Below are positions 1-8,908 of a stretch of DNA of 34,486 nt, piece after piece; the first letter of the stretch is position 1; every line of letters starts with the position of its first letter. The notes under the pieces are model-generated. The model saw only the letters and a program-made list of their open reading frames with translations, did not search any database and was not told where the DNA came from. Location: the NCBI GenBank assembly GCA_964586775.1, contig CAZPJD010000136.1, positions 1 to 34,486 on the forward strand. Direction: 5' to 3'. The DNA is from JADLEX01 sp964586775. Lineage in GTDB: Bacteria > Lernaellota > Lernaellaia > JACKCT01. A program made the translations under genes and the position numbers.

Positions 1-97
1 GATCGACCGCCAGATCGGAGACGGTCGTGAATCGTTCGTCCCGCTTCTTGGCGGGATCGTAGGTGCCGCTTTGCCACTCGCTCTTCGACCGCGTCAT
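1..97 (-). CDS. Probable methylmalonyl-CoA mutase family protein, N-terminus only (runs off window)
   Basis: Only the first 32 codons lie in the window. The ATG at 97 overlaps the TGA of the FadL-like gene by four bases (ATGA, 94-97), so the two are probably translated in series. The N-terminal text includes KKRDERFTTVSDLAVD. This resembles the 'ERFTTVSG..v..LYTPED' entry segment of B12-dependent acyl-CoA mutases such as methylmalonyl-CoA mutase, which would interconvert methylmalonyl-CoA and succinyl-CoA. No B12-binding or catalytic part is visible, so the family call rests on a short stretch recalled from the family. A mutase beside a fatty-acid porin would make sense for odd-chain or branched fatty-acid use. 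Confidence 0.45.
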   Translation of the reverse strand, partial: MTRSKSEWQSGTYDPAKKRDERFTTVSDLAVD

Positions 98-1392
98 TTG
101 ACCGGCCCTCGACCCTTGTAAGCGTAGTACATTCTTTCGAGATTGAATGTGACCGCCCCGATGAATCGGTCGTAACTGCCCTTGATGCGACCGCGCCCGT
201 CGTCGAGGGCGTTGTCGGGGTTGATGACGGCCGGAATCTCGGCGTCCTCGAGGAAGATGTGCTGGTAGGTCCAGTCCACCTCGACACCGAACCATTTGGC
301 CGTGAACCCGCCGCCGATGCCGTTGCGATCGGTCTCGACGCTGCCCGCGCCGAGCGTCTCCGGCGGCGCGGCGCCTTCCTCGAAGAAATACCCGCTACGC
401 ACGCGCCAGTGGTCGCCGAGATTCCACGACGTGCCGACGCGGTAGCTCCAGGTATCGTGCCAGTAAAGCGGAAGGAAGAAATCCTCGATCAGCGTCTCTT
501 CCTTGAGATCGACGTCGAATCCCTTCATCGCGCTCCACGGCGTGTAGGTCGCGCCGACTTCGACGTCGAAGAGGGTGTCGTGGATGTACCGCGCGCCGAA
601 GCGCCATTGCTCGGGGTAGTCGATGAAGACCTTGATGTCATCCTTGAAGGTGCCGAACCCGAGAATCGCCGCGTAGAACTCCGGCAGATCCGCTTTGATG
701 TAGCCCTCGACGAACAGATTGGGGAAGCGCGGGATATAGGAGCCACCGAACTCGAACCACGGCGCAGGTTTCAGGATCACCCCCGCGTTCCACGACGGCA
801 CGAAGTCGCGCGTCACGTAGAACTGCGCCTTCACGTCGTACTTGTGAACGCGGTCCTTGAGCACCGAGAAGCCGTAGTAGTTCTCGAGCTTGAACGACGT
901 CGCGCCGATCCCGACACCGACGGCGAGCCAGTCATAGGGCTGCCAACCGGCCGCGACGATGTGGTTGACCTGCACCGCGTTGTTGTCGAGCGAGTTGTAG
1001 CGCGCCTCGCTGTCGTCCGGGTAACGCACCGTCACGCCGTAAGGCCCGTACGCCCCGTAAGCGATCGAGAGCTTGCGGTCCATGTGGAAGTCGGAGCCGA
1101 CAAAGAGGCTCGGGGTGTAGTCGGCGGGGTTCCGGTTGTACGAAGAGGACAGGTAGGGCTCGCGGCGGTAGTACGTGTGCAGGATGTCGAAATCCACCTG
1201 CATCATGGCGTTGGTGCCGCGCAGGCGCGAGAGCGCCGCCGGGTTCATGTAGACGGCCGTCAAGCTGTCCTCGCCGACGAAGTTCGCGCCGCCCTTCCCC
1301 GCCGCTCGCGCGCCGATTTCGCCGGTGAAAAATCCGCTCGCTGAAGCCGGCGTGAGTTGCCCGAACAGGATGAAAATAGCGCGGTTACGCAA
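94..1392 (-). CDS. FadL/OmpP1/TodX-family outer-membrane transport protein
   Basis: This is a 432-residue beta-barrel of the FadL family, which takes long-chain fatty acids or other hydrophobic compounds through the outer membrane. The mature start GFFTGEIGARAAGKGGANF and the motif AVYMNPAAL (about residues 46-54) are typical of the N-terminal hatch region. Alternating aromatic strands follow, and the protein ends in a barrel-like segment near RFIGAVTFNLERMYYAY. The only usable in-frame start after the upstream promoter is TTG at 1392. It gives a short signal peptide with cleavage near ASAS/GFF but has no clear ribosome-binding site, so a start-region error or unusual initiation is possible. 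The stop overlaps the next gene by four bases. Confidence 0.85.
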   Translation of the reverse strand: MRNRAIFILFGQLTPASASGFFTGEIGARAAGKGGANFVGEDSLTAVYMNPAALSRLRGTNAMMQVDFDILHTYYRREPYLSSSYNRNPADYTPSLFVGSDFHMDRKLSIAYGAYGPYGVTVRYPDDSEARYNSLDNNAVQVNHIVAAGWQPYDWLAVGVGIGATSFKLENYYGFSVLKDRVHKYDVKAQFYVTRDFVPSWNAGVILKPAPWFEFGGSYIPRFPNLFVEGYIKADLPEFYAAILGFGTFKDDIKVFIDYPEQWRFGARYIHDTLFDVEVGATYTPWSAMKGFDVDLKEETLIEDFFLPLYWHDTWSYRVGTSWNLGDHWRVRSGYFFEEGAAPPETLGAGSVETDRNGIGGGFTAKWFGVEVDWTYQHIFLEDAEIPAVINPDNALDDGRGRIKGSYDRFIGAVTFNLERMYYAYKGRGPVK

Positions 1393-1536
1393 ACGGATAC
1401 ACGGATTGAGTCGGCGGATCGCGCGTGCATGGATCGGGACGATGCTCCGTCCGTCGGGCGGGAGAAAGGCGGAAGGCGCCCACGGCTCCCGAAAAGGTCC
1501 AGTTCCCCACCTATCCGAATAACAAAGGACGTTTGG

Positions 1537-1565
1537 TTATTACCGCCTCGTCATGGGGATGTCAA
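1537..1565 (-). promoter_or_regulatory. Sigma-70-like promoter for the FadL-like gene
   Basis: On the minus strand TTGACA (1565-1560) is followed after 17 bases by TAATAA (1542-1537). This leaves a leader of about 135 bases before the TTG start at 1392. I see no second start or short peptide in the leader that would explain its length. Confidence 0.65.
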
Positions 1566-1605
1566 TTTTCGGCGATTCGTCCGCCGATTTTCTTTCGCGC
1601 GGGCA

Positions 1606-1634
1606 TTTACCGCGCGCGGCCTTTCGGGTAGCCT
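1606..1634 (+). promoter_or_regulatory. Candidate promoter with -10 box eight bases before the ATG
   Basis: TTTACC (1606-1611), a 17-base spacer and TAGCCT (1629-1634) end eight bases before the ATG at 1643. Transcription would begin at or within a few bases of the start codon, giving a leaderless or nearly leaderless mRNA. There is no purine-rich ribosome-binding site between. Confidence 0.45.
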
Positions 1635-1642
1635 TCGCCGCC

Positions 1643-2869
1643 ATGAGTTTTCTCGACGACCAAAAACGCGCGCGAAAAGGCGCGAAATCGCTGGTGCGCC
1701 TCCTGACGCAGGAGGGCCGCTTTGACGCCAACCTCGATGAGTACGCGAACAATGATGGCATCATCGACGACGGATTTTTACGCCAGCTCGACGAAATCCG
1801 CCCTCTGCTCGCGCGCCTCGACGATCCCGCATTCGCGAACGAAATCGAGCGGCTTCCCGTGGCGTTTCAGGAAGCGCTGCTGGAGTTTCTTGCGCAGAAG
1901 TCCCGGTACGACGTCCTGCGAAAGATCGCCGACGCGTCCAAGGCGAAGGCCGTCGTGAAATCGGCGAAACAGATCCTGCACAACGCCAAGGCCGCCGGGA
2001 CCTATTCGCCCGAAAAAAAGGCCGGAAGCTGGAAGATCGCCGCGTCGGAAGAAGAGGCCGCCATCCCGACCTGCATGACGAGCCCCCACGATCACAACGG
2101 GGATCGGCTGGTCGTCGCGGGCAAGGATCATCCGTCGGGAGTGCGTTTCCTGCACGTGCTCGAAAACGACCGCACGGGGGTGGTCGAGCACAACTCGGGC
2201 GTGGTTCCGCGATCGGCCTACCGGAAGATGCTTCGCGATCTGCGCGAAACCGCGCCCGACGCGTATCGCGACATTTCGGCCGACGACGCGATTTGGCTGA
2301 TCGACCGAGCGATGCGCCGCCACGAACGCGACCAGAGCGCGCTGCCCGCCGGCTTTCTCACCGCACGCTCGCAGTTTGCCGATCGCACGGGCGGCGACGC
2401 GCATCCGTTTCTCGCGAAGGTGCGTCCGGTCGAACTCGAGCATCAGGAAAATCGCGCCGGTCGCTCAACGGATCTTTTCGCGCATCCCATCGCGGCCGCG
2501 TGGTCGATCGACTCTCTATCGTTCCGCCGTTTTCAGCATCGCCTGTCCGAGCACGCGAAGTCGCGCGAGGACCTGCTGGCCCCGCGCGTGCGCGATCTTG
2601 TGCGCGAACTCATCGACGAGACGATTGCCGAATATTTCGACGAACGCACGCGGCAGGGTTTCGCCGATCGGCTGATGGACTTGGCGTGGTTCATCGTGGA
2701 TGACCAACGCGATCTGGCGCTGCTGGCCTACGGAACCGCCAAGGCGATCGCAGACCCATCGCGGGCGGCACTGTCGATTCCGTTTTGCCGCTCGCTGCTG
2801 GCGAGATTCGTCCCCGGGCAGAACGACGCTTCCGCGCCCGCGCCCGAACCGCTGATCGTCGCGCCGTAG
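1643..2869 (+). CDS. Hypothetical protein, about 408 residues, no recognised family
   Basis: The start is placed at the ATG at 1643 (MSFLDDQKRARKGAKSLVRL) rather than an ATG 90 bases upstream, because the upstream codons overlap the candidate promoter and read as junk. There is no signal peptide or membrane segment. The protein looks largely helical and rich in Arg, Asp and Ala, with a less helical middle around TCMTSPHDHNGDRLVVAG (about residues 146-163). The tail is Pro/Ala-rich. It stands alone on the plus strand between the divergent FadL-like gene and the tRNA gene. I do not recognise a domain and give no function; it is probably cytoplasmic. Confidence 0.7.
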   Translation: MSFLDDQKRARKGAKSLVRLLTQEGRFDANLDEYANNDGIIDDGFLRQLDEIRPLLARLDDPAFANEIERLPVAFQEALLEFLAQKSRYDVLRKIADASKAKAVVKSAKQILHNAKAAGTYSPEKKAGSWKIAASEEEAAIPTCMTSPHDHNGDRLVVAGKDHPSGVRFLHVLENDRTGVVEHNSGVVPRSAYRKMLRDLRETAPDAYRDISADDAIWLIDRAMRRHERDQSALPAGFLTARSQFADRTGGDAHPFLAKVRPVELEHQENRAGRSTDLFAHPIAAAWSIDSLSFRRFQHRLSEHAKSREDLLAPRVRDLVRELIDETIAEYFDERTRQGFADRLMDLAWFIVDDQRDLALLAYGTAKAIADPSRAALSIPFCRSLLARFVPGQNDASAPAPEPLIVAP

Positions 2870-2912
2870 CGCCCGGGCGAACGCTTCACGCCGCGTTGTG
2901 GCGAATGCTTCG

Positions 2913-2942
2913 TTGACGCTTGCAAATGGCGCGTGCTAGGTA
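2913..2942 (+). promoter_or_regulatory. Promoter for tRNA-Arg
   Basis: TTGACG (2913-2918) and TAGGTA (2937-2942) are separated by 18 bases. The predicted start, near 2949, is a few bases before the mature tRNA 5' end at 2957. Confidence 0.5.
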
Positions 2943-2956
2943 ACCGCGACTCTTTT

Positions 2957-3030
<74 letters not shown>

Positions 3031-3051
3031 TCGTCTTCGACGCGAAATAAA

Positions 3052-3984
3052 TCAGTCTCTCGGCCGCCCGATCGCGACGCCGATCCGCTCGCGGCCAAAG
3101 AACCATCCGTCGCGCGCGTTGTAGTAGATGCGTGTCTCGCCCTCGTGCTCGACGAGGCACATCGCATACACCAGCGCGCGCTTCCAACCTTGCGACTCGG
3201 GCGCGAGCAGCGGCTCGGGGAGCGCCTCTTTCCACGCAAGGCCGTCGTTCGATTCCAGCAGGTGGATCTCGGAGCGGTTCTTGCCTTTTGCGTCGATAAA
3301 GATGCCGTTGTTGAGCGCGAACCACGGCTCGCCGCGGATTGTCGGTGCGATGACCTTGATGCTCCCTGCGCCGTGGTTGCGCCAGGGCACGTCCGCCGAC
3401 GGCGCGATAATCGGCGCCGGCGCTTTTTCGTACGGGCCTTCCAGATTTCCGCTCTCGGCATAGCCGATGTAGCGCGGCTCGATGAACCCGCAGTTTTTCA
3501 AAAAGACCCACGATGCCGAAAAGTACAGCCGCCACAGATGCTTGTGCCGCACCACGCACGGATTGGAGTTGGTGAACATCCCGCGACCTTCCCATCCCCA
3601 CGCCGGGGTGAGCACGTTGTGTTCCTCGCCCCATGTGACGAGGTCGCGCGAACGGCGAAGGCAGATGTGGCTTCGCAGCGGGCTCTTGTAGCGCTCGTAG
3701 AACATCACGAAGCCGTCGTCAGCGACGACGAAAGGCCGAAGCCCGGGGAACATCACGCCGCCCGATTTACGCCATTCGATTCCGTCGTCGGACAGGTAGT
3801 GATGGATGCCCGCGAGGCTGTGCGCGAACAGGTGCCATTTTTTGTCGGGCGCGTCGCGCGGGGTGACGACCGACGGGTCGGCGATGATGTGCTGCCATCC
3901 GAACTCGCGCGCGGGCGGCTCGATCAGGGGACTTTTCGGATGATCGACGAAACGCAGGGCCCGTAAATCCACGTCAAACCCCAT
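3052..3984 (-). CDS. GH43/GH130-like five-bladed beta-propeller protein
   Basis: This 310-residue cytoplasmic-looking protein has the repeated pattern of glycosidase propellers: HIIADPSVV (about 32-40), IHHYLSDDGIEW, FVMFYERY, ICLRRSRDLVTW, then further 'LYFSAS...' and 'IYYNARDGWFFG' blades. The ADPSV aspartate resembles the catalytic-base region of GH43-type enzymes. A closer relation to GH130-like or uncharacterised propellers is also possible. There is no signal peptide. Its first codons overlap by 11 bases the end of the UPF0104-type membrane protein, so it is probably the last gene of the murJ-pur operon. The neighbourhood suggests glycan or envelope polymer metabolism; the substrate is unknown. 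Confidence 0.65.
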   Translation of the reverse strand: MGFDVDLRALRFVDHPKSPLIEPPAREFGWQHIIADPSVVTPRDAPDKKWHLFAHSLAGIHHYLSDDGIEWRKSGGVMFPGLRPFVVADDGFVMFYERYKSPLRSHICLRRSRDLVTWGEEHNVLTPAWGWEGRGMFTNSNPCVVRHKHLWRLYFSASWVFLKNCGFIEPRYIGYAESGNLEGPYEKAPAPIIAPSADVPWRNHGAGSIKVIAPTIRGEPWFALNNGIFIDAKGKNRSEIHLLESNDGLAWKEALPEPLLAPESQGWKRALVYAMCLVEHEGETRIYYNARDGWFFGRERIGVAIGRPRD

Positions 3985-5059
3985 CGAACGATTCGACTAG
4001 CGGATGTTGCTTCGATTGGTCGTACCGTTTTTCGCGGGCGCGGTCGATATCCGGGTCGCCGCCGCGATCGGCGAGCGAAATCAACCAGCCCGCGAAAAAA
4101 TGCGCGAACATCATTAGTACGATCGCGACGTGCGTGGCGAATGATACCGTCACGGCGCGCCCGGTCGGCACGCCGAGGGCGACGAAGCCGAGCGTCCACG
4201 CGGCCTCCATGGTGCCGAATCCCGCCAATCCCTGAATCGGAAGCGACGAGAGAAGGGACATCATCGCGGTCACGGCGCAGACCTCGATGAAACCGATGTG
4301 GATATCCCATGCGGGGAGCAGGAGTGCGATGATGGCGAAGCGAATCGCCCACGTCGCCGCCGAAAGGACGATAAACACGGTGAGCATGCCAGGGGAATAC
4401 TCGGCGAGCGCGCGCTCGAATCGACGAAATGCGTCGTACGCGCGTGAGGCCGCGCTTCCTTCGCCCCGACGTGCGACCTGAGGTTCGACGAGCCGCGCCA
4501 GCCACGCCAGCACCGGCGTTGCGCCGAAATAAATGACAAGGGATACGATGAGCAGAGCGCCGGTGGCGAGCGAAAGCCGCGCCGCGAGCACCCCCGGCGA
4601 ACGCACCCACAGACCAACGAGACTCGCGAGACCGAGAACGAGCAGCGAGACCATGTCGGATGCGAGACCGACATAAAGGACCGCCGACGAGCGCGCGGGG
4701 GGAATGTCGAACCGGCGTTTAAAGAGATAGATGAGCGAGAGTTCGCCGACGCGAAACGGCACCATGTTTTTGAGAAACGAATAGACCGCCAGCACCGAAT
4801 ACATGCGGATCCACGGGCGGCGGTCGTCGCCGAGCGCGAGGTTGTACTTCCAGGTCCGCGCGGCGAACATCGCGGTGAGAACGAGAGCGCCGAGCGCGAG
4901 CCGTCCCCACGGCATTTCGAGCAGTGCACGGTGGAACTCGCCCGGCGACGCCATCTGAAAGAGCAGCGCGCAAAGCCCCACCGTGACAATGAGCGCAAAC
5001 GCCGTCTGCCAGACCCGCGCGCGTTTGGTGGACGAAGCCCTGTCGCCCAAGCCGCTCAC
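3974..5059 (-). CDS. UPF0104/LPG-synthase-TM-type integral membrane protein (putative lipid flippase)
   Basis: The chosen start is GTG at 5059, which overlaps the purQ TGA by three bases (GTGA) and fits the hydrophobic N-terminus (WQTAFALIVTVGLCALLF). The 361-residue product has about eight membrane spans. It also has the family hallmarks PFRVGELSLIYLFKRRF with a following SDMVSLLVLGL, and a late LPIQGLAGFGTMEAAW segment. These belong to the PF03706 family, related to the flippase domain of MprF and to AglD-like proteins, which move lipids or act with glycosyltransferases. A long extension upstream inside purQ is out of frame with real coding and was dropped. The role is inferred from the family only. 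Confidence 0.8.
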   Translation of the reverse strand: MSGLGDRASSTKRARVWQTAFALIVTVGLCALLFQMASPGEFHRALLEMPWGRLALGALVLTAMFAARTWKYNLALGDDRRPWIRMYSVLAVYSFLKNMVPFRVGELSLIYLFKRRFDIPPARSSAVLYVGLASDMVSLLVLGLASLVGLWVRSPGVLAARLSLATGALLIVSLVIYFGATPVLAWLARLVEPQVARRGEGSAASRAYDAFRRFERALAEYSPGMLTVFIVLSAATWAIRFAIIALLLPAWDIHIGFIEVCAVTAMMSLLSSLPIQGLAGFGTMEAAWTLGFVALGVPTGRAVTVSFATHVAIVLMMFAHFFAGWLISLADRGGDPDIDRAREKRYDQSKQHPLVESFDGV

Positions 5060-5871
5060 GCGCCCCGCAGGTATTGCACCGCGTTGCGGAAAATCGCGAC
5101 GCCCTGCCCTTCCTCGGGCATCGGCTCGCGCGTCCAACGCGGGTGATTGGTTCGATGCAAAAACGCCTCGGGGTGCGGCATCATGCCGAATACGCGCCCC
5201 GTCTCGTCGCATAGCGCGGCGATGGCGTCGGGACTGCCGTTGGGATTCGCGGGATAGGACTGCGTGGCGAGTCCGGACGCATCGGCGTAGCGCAGCGGCA
5301 CCAGACGACGCGACCGGATCGCGGAATCGACGTCGGCATTCGCGGCGACGAATCGCCCCTCGCCGTGGCGCACCGGCACCTCGAGCGACGCCACGCCGCG
5401 CGTGAACACGCACGGCGAATCGGGATCGGCGACCAGGCGCACCCAGCGGTCCTCGAATCGCCCGCTTTCGTTATTCGTCAGCGTCGCGGTCTGAACGAAA
5501 TATTCCCCGCCCAGAGCGGGCACGAGGCCGAGCTTGATGAGGAGCTGAAAGCCGTTGCACACGCCGATCACGCACTTGCCCGCATCGATGAACGCGCGAA
5601 GTTGATCCGAAAGAAATTCGTCGGTCCCCGCGACGCGGGCGTAACGCCAGCGGACCGCGCCCGCCTTGGCGCTGCCCAGGTCGTCGCCGTCCATGAATCC
5701 GCCGGGAAGGTTCAGAAGCTGGAAGCCGTCGAGCCGGATCTCCCCCGCGAGCAGCGCGTAGATCGTCGTGACGACCACCTCGTCCGCGCCCGCGAGGCGA
5801 TTCGCGTGGGCCATTTCCATTTCGCAGTTCACGCCGTTGCCCGTGACGACGAGCGATCGGATTTTCGGCAT
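5056..5871 (-). CDS. purQ: Phosphoribosylformylglycinamidine synthase subunit PurQ (glutaminase)
   Basis: This 271-residue class I glutamine amidotransferase supplies ammonia for step four of purine synthesis (FGAR to FGAM). The nucleophile lies in GVCNGFQLL (Cys105), and the His/Glu pair is in FGMMPHPEAFLHRTNHP (His233, Glu235). The N-terminal oxyanion region NLPGGFMDGDDLG is present. It begins nine bases after the purL stop and its own stop overlaps the next gene, so it is co-translated with both. The length is close to the larger PurQ forms that partner separate PurL chains. Confidence 0.95.
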   Translation of the reverse strand: MPKIRSLVVTGNGVNCEMEMAHANRLAGADEVVVTTIYALLAGEIRLDGFQLLNLPGGFMDGDDLGSAKAGAVRWRYARVAGTDEFLSDQLRAFIDAGKCVIGVCNGFQLLIKLGLVPALGGEYFVQTATLTNNESGRFEDRWVRLVADPDSPCVFTRGVASLEVPVRHGEGRFVAANADVDSAIRSRRLVPLRYADASGLATQSYPANPNGSPDAIAALCDETGRVFGMMPHPEAFLHRTNHPRWTREPMPEEGQGVAIFRNAVQYLRGA

Positions 5872-5880
5872 CGAAGCCTC

Positions 5881-8862
5881 CTAGAACCGAAGCGTGGACT
5901 GCCACGCCGTCCGCAGGTCGTCCACGCCCGCATCACAGACGGCCGCCGTCTTCCATACCATGCGAAGCCGCCGCGCGGCGGTCACGTCGCCCACACGCAC
6001 GAAGGCGCAACCCGCAAGCTTCGCCTCGAATGAGGCCGCGTCATCGGGCCTGACGGTGACGACGAATCGCCCCGCGCTCTCGGAAAAGAGAAGCGCATCG
6101 AGCGCCAGCGGCGCGTCGAAAACCACCGCGTCGAGATTCACGTCGAGCCCCAGATCGCCCGCGAGCGCGACCTCGGCCAGCGCTACGGCGAGGCCGCCGT
6201 CCGAGCAGTCGTGCGCGCTGCGCACGAGCCCGGCGCGAATCGCCGCGTGCAGCGCCCGGTAGAGCGCCAGGTTCTCGGCGAGGCGCACGCGCGGCACGCG
6301 ACTGCCGACGAGGCCCCGATGCGCGAGGTATTCCGACGCGCCGGTTTCGTCGCGCGTCACGCCGAGCACATACACAAAATCGCCCGGCGACTTGGCGTCC
6401 ATCGTCACGGCGGACCGGGCGTCGTGAACCTTGGCGAGCACAGTGAATAGCAGCGTCGGCGGGATCGAGATTTTTCGGTCGCCGTCCTTGTAATCGTTCT
6501 TCATCGAGTCCTTGCCGCTCACGCACGGCAGTCCGTAAGCGACGGTGGCCTCGTAGAGCGCCTCGTTGGCGCGCACAAGCTGCGCGAGCTTGTATTCCCC
6601 GTCGGGCGTGACGGCGCTCTTGACGGGATCGCACCAGCAGAAGTTGTCGAGCCCGGCCATCTCGTCGGGATCGCCGCCGACCGCGACGGCGTTGCGCACC
6701 GCCTCGTCGATGGCGTTTTGCGCCATGTGCCAGGTGTCGATGTCGGAGTATCGCGGGCAGATCCCGTGCGCGACCGCCACCGCCTCATCTCGATCGAGCA
6801 GCGGACGCCATACGGCGGCGTCGGACGGCCCGTCGTGCCGCGCGCCGACAAGCGGCTTGACGACCGATCCCGCCTGCACCTCGTGGTCGTATTGGCGGAC
6901 GACGTATTCCTTGGAGCAGATGTTGAGCCGTGCGAGGAGCGCCTTGATCGTCGCGGCGACATCGAGATCGGCCTGCGGCGCGGGCTCGTCGTGGTTCGGC
7001 GGCGTCCACACGGCATCGAGGTGCATGCGGGGAACGCCGTCGTGCAGAAAATCCATCGACAAGGACGCGACGGTCGATCCCTCGTAACGCACATCGAGTC
7101 GCCCGGAATCGGTGAATCGCCCGACGACGGTCGCCTCGACCTCCATCGTCTCGGCGAGCGCCCGAAATGCCGGCCAGTCCGCCGGAGGGATCGCGAGCGA
7201 CATGCGCTCCTGCGATTCGGAAAGCAGGATCATCCACGGCGCGAGACCGGCGTATTTGAGCGGCGCTTTTTCCAAATCGATCTCGCAACCGCCGCACGCG
7301 CGCGCCATTTCGCCGAGGCTGCTGGCGAGTCCGCCCGCGCCGTTGTCGGTGATGAATCGATAATAGCCCCGGTCGCGCGCCACGAGCAAAAAGTCGGTCA
7401 TGCGCTTTTGCGTGATCGGGTCGCCGATCTGCACCGCCGTCGCCGGGCTGCCCTCGTGCAATTCTTCGCTCGAAAACGTCGCGCCGTGGATTCCGTCCGC
7501 GCCGATGCGCCCGCCCACCATCACGGCCAAATCGCCGGGCTCGATGGATTTTTCATGTGCGGGCTTTCCGCCCAGCATGGCGGGCAGCACGCCGCCGGTG
7601 CCGCAAAACACCAGCGGTTTGCCCACGAACCGTTCGTCGAAGACGATGGAGCCGTTGATGGTGGGGATACCACTCTTGTTGCCGCCGTGCTCCACGCCCT
7701 CGCGCACGCCTTCGAGCACGCGCTTGGGGTGCAGCAGGCGCGGCGGCAGCGGTTCGTCGCGGAACGGCGACGCGAAGCAGAAGACGTCGGTGTTGAAGCA
7801 GAGCTTCGCGCCCATCCCCGTGCCAAAGGGATCGCGGTTGACGCCTACGATGCCCGTCAGCGCGCCGCCGTAAGGGTCGAGCGCCGAGGGCGAGTTGTGC
7901 GTCTCGACCTTCATGACGAGCGACCAGTCGTCGGTGAAGCGGATGACCCCCGCGTTGTCGGTGAAGACCGACCGGCAGATGTCGGCGTCGCCTTTTTCGG
8001 CGCGGATGCGCGCCGTGGACGCCTGAATGTACGTCTTGAAAAGGCTCGAAATCCGCCGCGTGCCATGGTCGTCGGCGTAGTCGATGTCCGCGGCGAAGAT
8101 CTTGTGTTTGCAATGCTCCGACCACGTCTGCGCGAGCATCTCGAGTTCCACATCGGTCGGACGATCGGGCGGCAGTCCCGCGGCGCGGCGCGCGGCGCGC
8201 ACCACTTCGTCACGGTAATGATCGCGGATCACGCGCATCTCATCCAGGCTGAGTGCCAGGGTTCGCTCGCGGCTCAGGCGGATGAGATTGTCGTCGGGCA
8301 ACTCCAGATCGATCGTCTCCACCGGCGGCACGACGTGTTCGGCCACTTTGGGCACGAACGGCGACAAACCGCGCACGGAGTCGAACTCGGCGCGCGCGAC
8401 GACAACGGTGCGCTCGATCAGGTTGTTCGCGAGCACGTCGCGGGCAATGCGCTCGGCATCGCCTGCCAAGAGCGTTCCGCGCAACAAGTACTGCGTCGAG
8501 GTGTAGACGCCCTCTCCCTTGCCAAAGGCGCGCCCCAATCGAACCTGCGCCGCCTCGCGCGCGGTTCGTCCCACGTTGTCGGTCACGCCGGGGCGATAGC
8601 CCACCTCGATGAGCCAGTCGAAATCCCATCGCGACGCCGCCGGCGCGTCGACGAACCCGATTTGCACGATCGGATCGCAGTAGGTGTCGGCCGCGAGATG
8701 CGAAAGTTGCGTTGCATCCAGATCGGCGTCAATCGTGAAAACGGAAACGGCGGTCGCGGCGCGTACGTCGAGCCCCAAATCCTCGCGAATGCGCCGAGCG
8801 GCTTTCGCGCCGACGGGATCGTGATCGGGATCGAGGGGGATGATTTCGATGCGATGAGCCAT
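5881..8862 (-). CDS. purL: Phosphoribosylformylglycinamidine synthase, PurS-PurL fusion
   Basis: The 993-residue protein is longer than stand-alone small PurL (about 600-800). Its first 200 residues carry PurS-like text, notably PGVTDNVGRTAREA (about 91-104). The PurL ATPase core follows, with TWSEHCKHK (246-254, His250), THNSPSALDPYGGA, TDNGAGGLASSLGEMA and a late HDCSDGGLAVALAEVAL. It forms FGAM from FGAR with ATP and ammonia delivered by PurQ, which is encoded immediately downstream. The start ATG has GGAG a few bases upstream. A GTG- or ATG-level alternative start is not needed. Confidence 0.93.
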   Translation of the reverse strand: MAHRIEIIPLDPDHDPVGAKAARRIREDLGLDVRAATAVSVFTIDADLDATQLSHLAADTYCDPIVQIGFVDAPAASRWDFDWLIEVGYRPGVTDNVGRTAREAAQVRLGRAFGKGEGVYTSTQYLLRGTLLAGDAERIARDVLANNLIERTVVVARAEFDSVRGLSPFVPKVAEHVVPPVETIDLELPDDNLIRLSRERTLALSLDEMRVIRDHYRDEVVRAARRAAGLPPDRPTDVELEMLAQTWSEHCKHKIFAADIDYADDHGTRRISSLFKTYIQASTARIRAEKGDADICRSVFTDNAGVIRFTDDWSLVMKVETHNSPSALDPYGGALTGIVGVNRDPFGTGMGAKLCFNTDVFCFASPFRDEPLPPRLLHPKRVLEGVREGVEHGGNKSGIPTINGSIVFDERFVGKPLVFCGTGGVLPAMLGGKPAHEKSIEPGDLAVMVGGRIGADGIHGATFSSEELHEGSPATAVQIGDPITQKRMTDFLLVARDRGYYRFITDNGAGGLASSLGEMARACGGCEIDLEKAPLKYAGLAPWMILLSESQERMSLAIPPADWPAFRALAETMEVEATVVGRFTDSGRLDVRYEGSTVASLSMDFLHDGVPRMHLDAVWTPPNHDEPAPQADLDVAATIKALLARLNICSKEYVVRQYDHEVQAGSVVKPLVGARHDGPSDAAVWRPLLDRDEAVAVAHGICPRYSDIDTWHMAQNAIDEAVRNAVAVGGDPDEMAGLDNFCWCDPVKSAVTPDGEYKLAQLVRANEALYEATVAYGLPCVSGKDSMKNDYKDGDRKISIPPTLLFTVLAKVHDARSAVTMDAKSPGDFVYVLGVTRDETGASEYLAHRGLVGSRVPRVRLAENLALYRALHAAIRAGLVRSAHDCSDGGLAVALAEVALAGDLGLDVNLDAVVFDAPLALDALLFSESAGRFVVTVRPDDAASFEAKLAGCAFVRVGDVTAARRLRMVWKTAAVCDAGVDDLRTAWQSTLRF

Positions 8863-8889
8863 GCGCAGCTCCGCTGTGTAAAACGGGCG

Positions 8890-8908
8890 CCGCCGACCCG
8901 GCCGGCGG
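8890..8908 (-). terminator. Weak hairpin between murJ and purL
   Basis: The segment forms a six-pair GC stem (CCGCCG/CGGCGG) with a seven-base loop. A TTTT run follows on the minus strand, but only after several further bases. It may attenuate transcription from murJ into purL or be chance in GC-rich DNA. Confidence 0.25.

Noticed and set aside
5060..5413. N-terminal extension of the UPF0104-type gene into purQ
   Set aside because: The extra residues are Arg-rich shadow of purQ, and the GTG at 5059 fits the overlap and the membrane N-terminus.
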